From positions 27,674,800 to 27,738,799 of the forward strand of contig OY726560.1 in NCBI GenBank assembly GCA_963383645.1: a stretch of DNA of 64,000 bases, written 5' to 3'. The stretch's first letter is position 1, and each line of letters begins with the position of its first letter. Made by a program: the position numbers and the translations under genes. Under the pieces are notes generated by a model. It was not told where the DNA came from. It did not search any database and was given only the letters and a program-made list of their open reading frames with translations. This DNA comes from Muscardinus avellanarius (Eukaryota > Chordata > Mammalia > Rodentia > Gliridae). Below are positions 56,310-64,000 of this stretch, piece by piece.

Positions 56310-57455
56310 GCTATCATCTATCTAAAATATCTGTGAGGAGGTGGATGATTATTTTATTGAATCTCTTTGCAGGCTGTGTGTTACCCTGAGCTCCACAATA
56401 CTAGCAATAGCATCTTATTATAACTTCTAAATCCCTCAAATTAATGGCATATTTTGATTCCTTTGAAATAGGCATAATTTTTTTCTGCCTCTACTTCTAT
56501 TCAAGCCTCGAATGTTAATATCCTTTTCTCTTTGTTTTTTTTAAATCATCTGGAATAATTTATAAAGTTATAGTCCTACATATATATCTGAATCATTTGC
56601 CAAAAATTTAACCAGACATTTATAATATTTTAAAAGTAAAGAATTATATCATATAAGATAAAAGGCCATACCGTAAGAAACATTAGAAATTTGTAGCCAC
56701 TTGTAATTCTGGTTAGTGTAACCGTATCTTTTAGATCTATAGATTCTATTTTGTGTGATAAATCTTTTAAGAGTATTAAGATCCCCAAACAAGAATAACC
56801 ATAAGACTGAAACTAACTTATGAGAATATGAATATATTCACAATATAATTCAACCATGTTTGAAATTGGAAATGCTATTATAATGTTTTCAACATTTGTT
56901 TAGGATCTGAAATAGTTTTTCATATATTTAGCCCTATGTAATGGGTTAAGGCTATTGACGATAGCTATTATAACTTATTGAAAAGCCAAAAATCACAAAC
57001 TTTCATAATTACTAAGAAATATATAGAAGTAATTTGATTGGGCAGCCCTTCTTTCAAATAGTGACATGACCCAATCAATCAGTTGACACAACTACTCACT
57101 CAAATGTCATTTTCTGTGAGAGGATATCACTGAACTGTCCTCCTAAAATCACCTAACAAATATGATCTTATTTTTTTTCTAGCCCACCATCTTCACTCCA
57201 CATGTTAACAAAACAAAACAAAAACACAAAAAAATACAAAAACAAAAAAAAACTTGTAGCACTCACCAATTGAACTTTTATAATAGAATTTTCTAGATCC
57301 ATATTTTTAATAGTGTACTCAATAAATTCTTATAAGTCATTTTAAATATGATAGCACAATAGAGAGAATAAAATTTTATAATTAACATTTTTTAGTTTAG
57401 TTGTGGCTTCCATATTGTACAGTGAAGCTTTATAACATTGATCAAAACAAAACAT
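56307..57455. other. Unique AT-rich DNA
   Basis: Nothing recognised; an A/C-rich run at 57209-57252. Confidence 0.45.
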
Positions 57456-57684
57456 TAGCTGGGTGTGGTGGCATATGCCTGGAATCCAGATAATTGGTAG
57501 GCTGAGTCAAGAGGATCCCAGGTTCATAGCCAGCCTTAGGAAACTTAGCTAGGCCCTCAGCAACTTAGTGAGACCCTGCTTTAAAATAAATAAAAATAAA
57601 AATAAGTAGCGCTAGCTGTGTTCAAACTTTTTAGTTTGGTGTATTTCAATGGTAAAATGGCCCTACGTTCAACCTCCAGTACCA
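57456..57684 (+). mobile_element. B1-dID-type SINE, right half disrupted
   Basis: 'agctgggtgtggtggcatat' to 'gagaccctgctttaaaataa', then a scrambled dID half with extra bases (57605-57645) before 'caacctccagtacc'. Followed by an AT-only run (57685-57845). Confidence 0.85.
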
Positions 57685-57849
57685 AAATATATGTATATAA
57701 TTTTATATATTTATATAATATATATATAAGTAATATATTAATTATAATATATTTTATATTGTATCATATATTATATATTGATTATATTTATAAGTATATG
57801 TAGTGTTTAATATAAATATTTATTTATTATATATCTAATTTATTATACC

Positions 57850-57965
57850 TGTCTTCTATACTAGAATATAGACTTTATGAGAGCAGAGATTTTGTGTTAT
57901 TTGGTACTATAGTCTCAGGATATTTCCTGGCACAAAGAACTCAGCAAATTTTTAGTAGATAAAAA
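57850..57965 (+). mobile_element. L2/MIR-like 3' remnant
   Basis: 'actagaatatagactttatg', 'agagcagagattttgtgtta' and 'cctggcacaaagaactcagc' follow the sense 3' end of L2-type elements. Confidence 0.6.
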
Positions 57966-59029
57966 GGTGCACCGTAAAAATAATGTTGTAATTAATGTGT
58001 TTCCAAGTATGGCCTCAAAGTTTCTTTGTAGTACAAATTTACTAATGTTTTCTTTCTTTAGAAAAAATTCGGTCATATTTTGTAGCTTTAGATACACTTT
58101 TATGCATATTTGAAGCAGCAAATGTCTAATACAAAATGAAAAATAGAAAATGAAAGATCAAATATCAAAAGTAAGCAATTTTTAAATTGTGTTTATAAGA
58201 CAGACACCCAAGATGTGGTACATTTAGAGAAAATGTTGTCTGTGTAGCCATCATTGGTCAAAACTATAAAAATTATTGCAATTACAGCTATGAAAGTTTT
58301 TTCTCTCTCTCCAAAAACTTTGGGACTAAAGAGTAAGGAAAAGGTTGAGATTATTGAAAATAAAAAAAGCAAAATAAACTTTTTATTGTCTTGACTTTTT
58401 ACTACATTTTTTAGTGCTAAACTATCTCAACTTTAAGATTTCTAATTAAGAAAAGAAAGCATATTCTTCTAATACTTTGAAGTGTAATTGTGTATACTGA
58501 ATTCTAGCAGAAATTGGAGTAGTATTTTCAAAATTCAGAAGTCAAGTTAATTTCACTATCTAGTCATAAAGAATTGAAATATCTTATGTGTCGAACCATG
58601 TTGATTAACTAGAGACTACAAATGGGAAGTAGAATTGAAAGTGCTTCCAGTTCATTTTATTTGATAATAAGATTTGATTATTGCCTTTATTAGTAATTTT
58701 TAATACTATTTATGATTGAAAATAAGAATATTTATTAATCAGTTACTATTTTATACTATAATGTCTGTGATTAATCTGTGGCCCCAGACATATTATAACT
58801 TACATTTTAGCCAGAATGTTATTTCTACTGTTAATGAAAAAATGAAGTAAATTTCTTCAATTAAATAAAGTGTTGCATTTTCTGATAATAATTCAATTCT
58901 TTATGTCTTACCTTTGTTTTTGGTATAGGCAATGGATCATTCCTGAATATCTCATGGTCATACATACAAAATGTATATTGATATATTCTCTAGATCATAG
59001 TTAGATAAGAGAGAATGGTTTTCTACTTT
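57966..59029. other. Unique AT-rich DNA
   Basis: Nothing recognised. Confidence 0.45.
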
Positions 59030-59237
59030 GAGGGCTGGGGCCTGGGGATTGAACCCAGGAGCATTCTTCCTCTAAGCTTTACCATCATCCTTTTTTTATT
59101 TATGTATTTATTTACATTTTTTAAAACAGAGTCATACTAGATTGATGAGATTAGTCCCAATCATAGGAGGAACACAGATCCCCCTGTCTCAGTCACCCAT
59201 GTCCTAGTATTTCAGGTATTCACCACTGTGTTCAGTT
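59030..59237 (-). mobile_element. B1-dID-type SINE, diverged
   Basis: Antisense dimer 'cctggggattgaacccagga' with the left half much substituted ('cccatgtcctagtatttcag'). Confidence 0.85.
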
Positions 59238-59344
59238 AAGCAGAATGTTAAACAAAATAATGTTGAGTTCAGTAGTAGGATATGTTACTTTCATTTCAGT
59301 TATTAGTGATATCTTTTGGTGAATAAGAATTATAATAGTAGTCA

Positions 59345-59490
59345 GACAGGGTAACATTTGTTTAGGGTAGCCCTAAGGTCTCAGCACTTGGAAGACTGGT
59401 ACGAACAAAGGAAAGACTGCTTGAATCCAAGAGTTCAGGAATTTAAGATCTACCTGGACAACATAGAGAGACCATATCTTTAAACAAACA
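59345..59490 (+). mobile_element. Old monomeric B1/Alu-like SINE
   Basis: 'tctcagcacttggaagactg', 'gcttgaatccaagagttcag' and 'acctggacaacatagagaga' look like an early 7SL-derived monomer, different from the left half of the B1-dID copies, which lack the 'gcttgaa..gagttc' segment. Confidence 0.65.
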
Positions 59491-60141
59491 AATATATAAA
59501 TAATTGCAGAAGCAGTAAACAAACTGTATTCACTGAAACTTTAATTGATATTCTTAAAAGATGTCAGTAAGTAGTTTATAAAGTGTCCCAAAGACTTACA
59601 ACATTCTTTTCACTCATGGAATAGCTAAGACTATATCATGACTACCATTTATTAAACACGGTTCTGGAAAACCAATTTAAAAATATAAGCATGTTCAGTA
59701 AATAAATATATGTAGTAGAATATTTATTTTTGTTTGACAGATCTGTTTTTCACATTATCTAACATGTTCTCTATATGAAAAGGAGTGGACTGCTGTTAAT
59801 TATAATATGTTGTTAAACTGTCAGATATTTTAGATTAATTCTAGTTGAGATCACTATAACAAATTAAACTTGGCTAAATTTTGGTATTACATAGATCCTC
59901 AAATTTAATGACTTACTTTCCCTTTTTCATAATAAAAAAACCTCAGTGCCCCCCCTCCGGTACTTCTACAGCCCAATTATTTTTATTCACCATCCTCAAT
60001 TGAAACTACAATTACTACAGAATCCTTGCTTCAGTATGGCCGTGTCCTCTTCAGGACAGTGTCATTAACTTTGGGGAATAAATGCTTATGGCAATGAACG
60101 ATTATATGATGGGATGAATATTCTTTTATATTGTATTTAAT
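59491..60141. other. Unique AT-rich DNA
   Basis: Nothing recognised. Confidence 0.4.
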
Positions 60142-60362
60142 TTTGGTGGTACTGGAGCTAGAACCCAGGGACATTCTACCTTCAAGCTATACCCTATCCC
60201 TATTTTATTAATAAAGTATTACACTTTATTTTTTAATTTGTAACAGAGTTTTTCTAGTTTGATGAGAGTCTCGCTACTTGCCGAGACTGCCCTTGAACCT
60301 GCATTCCTCTTGTCTCAGCCTTCCAAGTGCTAGGATTACAGGTGCATACCACCCGGTCTGGA
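60142..60362 (-). mobile_element. B1-dID-type SINE, diverged
   Basis: Antisense dimer 'ggtggtactggagctagaac' to 'aggattacaggtgcatacca' with an A/T expansion in the linker. Confidence 0.85.
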
Positions 60363-60634
60363 TTGGCATAAGTATTCCTTTATAAGAATTATCACTTATT
60401 TTTCAAGTATTTCAATTTTTATGTTAAATGAGCAGACTAACGAAGGTACTATGGCTTCTCTAAAATTATTGCATCAATTATTTCAATTGTGAAGAGCTCT
60501 TCATAATTTTTTAGGTGACACATTATAGCATTACCTCACATGTGGCATAGATCCTCAAAAGCTCTTGTAGTATCTCCTAACTGAACAAACTGCATATCAG
60601 TTGCCCAGGAGTAGATTTTATAGTTATATGTAGA

Positions 60635-61030
60635 ATGGATCCTAAGATGGTGTTTGGAGGTGATGTAATTGGGTCATGAGAGTGGTAATCCCAGCAGTGT
60701 ATAAATCAATTCTAATGGATTTATCTGGGTGGTGGCTTGTGCTGGCAAAGCATGGTTGGAGAAGGTGAGTTATTGGGGATACAGCCTTGGGGATTATATA
60801 TAGGTCTCCCTTCCTCTCTTTTTGCTTCTGGTCCTCATGATGTGAGAGTGAAGCTCTGTGCTTTTCTTCTTTCCACTTTCTGCTGCCATGCCTTGAGACC
60901 TGCAGTCCCCAGCCTCATATGGACTAAACCTCAGAATCTCAAAGGAAAATCATGAGCAAATAAATCTTTATTCTTTTAAATTATCTGGTCAATCTTTTAG
61001 ATTATAGCAGTGAGAATGCTAACTAAGATG
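60635..61030 (+). mobile_element. MaLR-like LTR
   Basis: 'gatcctaagatggtgtttgg', 'ggtgatgtaattgggtcatg', then 'ccttgagacctgcagtcccc', 'tatggactaaacctcagaat' and AAATAAATCTTTATTC, with an ending 'gtgagaatgctaactaagat': the layout of a MaLR LTR including its polyadenylation region. Confidence 0.7.
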
Positions 61031-61270
61031 GAGAAGGCTTTCACAGTAGGACAGTATCACTGAACTTCATCAAAATTAAGGACACTGTAATAAACATACC
61101 TTCAGTAATTAACAGCCCATTACACAGCTCTTAATAATGAGATTAATAATATATAAACAGGGAATCTATAATCTACACATTCTGCATTATAATATCACAG
61201 TGGGCAGATTTTACCAATTATCTTGAAGCACATTGTATCTAAGAAAATATGTAATATTGTTAAATGTTTA
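61031..61270. other. Unique AT-rich DNA
   Basis: Nothing recognised. Confidence 0.4.
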
Positions 61271-61282
61271 AAACTGAAAGAG

Positions 61283-61472
61283 AGCCGGACGTGGTGGCAC
61301 ATGCTTATAATCCCTGCGCTTGGGAGGTGGAGACAGAAGGATGTTCAAAGCCAGCCATGCTGGTTTAAAAGACCAGTTCCAAATAAAAAAAGTATAAAAT
61401 TAGGTCTGGGAGTGTAGCCCGGAGGTAGAAGGGTTTCCAAAAACCTGAGTACCACCAAAAAATAAATAAATA
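61283..61472 (+). mobile_element. B1-dID-type SINE, younger of a same-site pair
   Basis: 'agccggacgtggtggcacat' subfamily with 'gagtgtagcccggaggtaga' and an AATAAATAAA tail. Perfect 12-bp duplication AAACTGAAAGAG at 61271-61282 and 61473-61484. Confidence 0.95.
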
Positions 61473-61485
61473 AAACTGAAAGAGT

Positions 61486-61683
61486 AGCCGGGTATGGTAG
61501 TGGCACAGACTTGCAACCCCAACATTTGGGAAGCTGAGACAAGAGAATCGTGATTTGAGGACAGCCTCAGCTGCTTAGTGAGGCCCTTTAAAACTCAGTG
61601 AGACCCTGTTTCAAAATAAGAATAAAAAATAGGGCTGGGGGTGTTGCTCAGAGGTAGAATTGCCCTGTGTTACATCCCCAGTA

Positions 61684-61724
<41 letters not shown>
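61486..61724 (+). mobile_element. B1-dID-type SINE with (CA)n tail, older of a same-site pair
   Basis: 'agccgggtatggtagtggca' to 'ttgctcagaggtagaattgc', then (CA)n of about 40 bp (61685-61724) where the A tail was. TGAAAGAGT precedes it and follows the CA run, so it used the same target as the SINE before it. Confidence 0.93.
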
Positions 61725-61726
<2 letters not shown>

Positions 61727-61889
61727 GAAAGAGTTGGGAAACTCATATCACCTACTAATACAAACTCTAAATCCACAAGTATATTCTATTCACAACTCCA
61801 ATTTAGGATGTCTCAAAAAAAATGCAATCCAGAGAACTCTCAAAGGCTATAGCAAAATTAAAGAAGTCAAATTATAAGAGTAACATGTT

Positions 61890-62085
61890 CAGTATGTACT
61901 ATGCATCAGGACACTTCTAAGACTTCTAGGAGCAATAACTAATTTAATCTTTACAACAATTCTGAACTATTATTTTTCTCACTTTACTAATGAAATTATT
62001 GAGATTAAATAATTTACCCAATGTCACACATCTAGGAAGCAGCAAAGCAGGGATTAAAATGTAGACAGCTTGGCTCCTAGTATAC
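61890..62085 (-). mobile_element. MIR SINE
   Basis: Clear MIR landmarks in order: 'tactatgcatcagg', 'ttaatctttacaacaattct', 'aatttacccaatgtcacaca', 'ggaagcagcaaagcagggat'. Antisense to the tRNA-promoter strand. Confidence 0.85.
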
Positions 62086-62749
62086 AGGATTATCTACATA
62101 TCATATAGATTTATCTTTGCTGTATGTTGTCAGAAAAAAATCATTTCATAAGATTTTTGTGCAGTTTGGTCAGACTGTTTTGGAGAGTGAAAAGAGCTTA
62201 ATACATTTTTCAGGAGTTTGGGTTGATTTTGCTTTAAGTTTTACATAAATGCACAATGTCCTTTGGGAGTTTTAATATACCACAGAGATTAAGTTGAAGA
62301 ATGCATTTGCATTTTTTCTTTGAGTTATCATTTAAAGTTATAGAAAAGTATGAAAATATTTCTAAGAAGTCAAAATCAATGTTAAATGAAAATTACAATT
62401 AAGTGGTGAAAATAATATGACTTAAAATTCCTACTTGTAATAAAAGACATCCTACAAAGTATACCATATGAAAAAGTTCTTGTAAATAACAACCTAATGC
62501 CCTTTTTCTTTAACCTTGAGCAACAGATATTAAATCAATTTTTTCTACCTCTGATGTAGTAACAAATAAATTAACTTATTTTAAAACTATTATTTAACCC
62601 AAACAAATGATATTAATAAAATAATTTTGAAAGTCGATAAAATAAAATATATGATTTAAAATAAGGCATATTTTTACTTGTTACATAGAATACTAACTAG
62701 ATTTACATATTGCTAGTTCATTCATTCATAATGGTTTTGACTGCAAGTA
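62086..62749. other. Unique AT-rich DNA
   Basis: Nothing recognised. Confidence 0.45.
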
Positions 62750-63050
62750 ATCGAACACACCAGATTCTGGCATTTGTATCATAACCTGAGAAGGCTGTAG
62801 ACAGGAAATGCTCTGAGTACCTCTTGGCTTCTCTTCATGACCTCAATACAGTACAGCACTTAAAGCATTGCAGTTCCACAAATATTCTCCCCAGCAAAGG
62901 GTAGATTTCCTAATCCTCTCTCTTTTATCAAGGTCTATAAGCTTGAAGAGATATTCTTTGTGTCGCATTGGCCAAAAATAGCCAGAAAAATGTCCTATGC
63001 CTATTCCTAGAACAATCATGAGAAGAGGAGAATTGGAATGCCATTAAAGA
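62750..63050 (+). repeat. Probable ancient interspersed repeat, family not named
   Basis: 'ggcttctcttcatgacctca', 'cattggccaaaaatagccag' and 'tgcctattcctagaacaatc' resemble a repeat class remembered from other mammals. Low certainty. Confidence 0.35.
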
Positions 63051-63878
63051 ATGAAACTTAATTCAAGCCCTTGGGCTTGGTACTTTACTGCAGAAATTCT
63101 GTTAGAGAGATGTGGCAAGTAAAGAAGAGGAAGAATAGCTATTGAGGAAGCAAGGAGATGTTCTAGCACACATATAAAATGTAACTAGAGGTTATATTAT
63201 AAGAAATTATATAATGTATGTTTATTACAATAAGTTATAAATGCTGATATTTCTAACATAAAACTTCAGTCTTTTATGTGAAATGTAAGAAAGAATAATT
63301 TCTGGTTTGTTGTAATTACTAATGGGATGGAAATACTATCTGTTTTGAAAGAGCTTCTGAAATTAAAGAGGACGGGGATTATTCTGCAATATAGGAAATC
63401 AAATAAAATATTTTAAGAGTGAAATAACCTAAGTTTCCATTTTGTAATATCCTTACATGGCCTGTCTACAGCATTTATGGGTGCAAAAAAAATACAAATG
63501 TTCTACCCAACACATTATAATGGAAATTGGAAATCAACTGTACTCTCAATATTTCTGCTGAAAAAGAGCATGAGCTTAGAATCCAGGATAATTGGATTCT
63601 TAGCTCAGCGGATACTTATAATCCTCCTTGATCAAGAGTTCTGTGAAAACACAGTCCTTATTTCATTCAGGTTTCAATTCCAATAATGCTCATTTGTGAT
63701 AAGAATACGTATGTTCTGAGTATACAACTTTTAGAATAGGTTAGAACTATAGTAAAATTTTTAAGTAATCAAGTGTCTATATACAAAATCAAAGCCTGCT
63801 ATTATACCTTACATAAGCTTGGCATTTAGGAAAACCTCACTCTTATTATCCTTGGTATTCTCTGTATTCTCTATTGAA
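63051..63878. other. Unique AT-rich DNA
   Basis: Nothing recognised. Confidence 0.4.
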
Positions 63879-63905
63879 ATTTATATTTATTTATTTATTT
63901 ATTTA
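63879..63905. repeat. (TTTA)n, tail of the following SINE
   Basis: Six or so TTTA units directly before the antisense SINE, so they are its expanded A tail. Confidence 0.9.
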
Positions 63906-64000
63906 GCAGTACTGGGGATGGAACCCAGAGGCATTCTACCTCTGAGCTATACCCCCAGCCATATTTTTTATTCTCTATTTTGAAACAGGGTCTCACTGAG
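63906..64000 (-). mobile_element. B1-dID-type SINE, cut by window edge
   Basis: Antisense dID half and linker ('actggggatggaacccagag', 'ctctgagctatacccccagc'); the left monomer lies beyond the window. Confidence 0.93.

Noticed and set aside
60737..60955. 72-codon plus-strand frame
   Set aside because: Lies inside a MaLR-like LTR, which explains its richer composition.
1..64000. CRISPR arrays, operons or other prokaryotic systems
   Set aside because: All regular repeats are microsatellites or eukaryotic retroposons; there are no Shine-Dalgarno-led gene clusters.

Overview
The window is nuclear DNA from a mammal, most probably a rodent. It is AT-rich, has no long intact reading frame, and is packed with mammalian retroposons. 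The commonest repeat, about 30 copies, is a dimeric SINE. Its left half is 7SL RNA-derived (B1/Alu-like) and its right half is a shortened tRNA-Ala/ID-derived unit, an architecture known as B1-dID in rodents. One stand-alone full-length ID-type element (42124-42204) supports a rodent. The B1-dID form suggests a squirrel-, dormouse- or beaver-like lineage, but the species cannot be fixed from the sequence.

Layout. 1-850: solo LTR inside an older LTR, which itself sits in a SINE. 850-7000: scattered SINEs, L2 and a MaLR-like LTR. 7034-10640: internally deleted antisense L1. 10.7-28 kb: mostly unique AT-rich DNA with a MER20 DNA transposon, SINEs, MIR, old LTRs and microsatellites. 28.36-33.04 kb: a 5'-truncated sense L1, the best preserved element, with recognisable ORF1 C-terminus, endonuclease and reverse transcriptase but several stops. 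33.98-35.94 kb: an inverted duplication whose spacer holds an L1 3' end split by a 447-bp solo LTR with a perfect 6-bp target duplication. 36-45 kb: unique DNA and SINEs, with candidate plus-strand exons. 45.6-47.3 kb: an L1 with an inverted 5' half (twin-priming pattern) that received a tiny L1 3'-end insertion. 48-64 kb: nested old LTRs, SINEs, unique DNA and candidate minus-strand exons.

No complete protein-coding gene, rRNA, functional tRNA gene or CRISPR array was found. The window looks like a gene desert or large introns. The only hints of host genes are a few splice-site-bounded open segments: a plus-strand chain (36386-36471, 36851-36886, 40805 onward) and a minus-strand chain (54246-54179, 53745-53433, 49655-49513), each with compatible reading phases. 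These are low-confidence hypotheses. I found no convincing new biological system. The most notable structures are the inverted duplication around the L1/LTR nest, several cleanly dated nested insertions, and a possible SINE/L1 chimeric junction. All identities come from reading by eye and remembered family consensus; no database search or alignment score was run.
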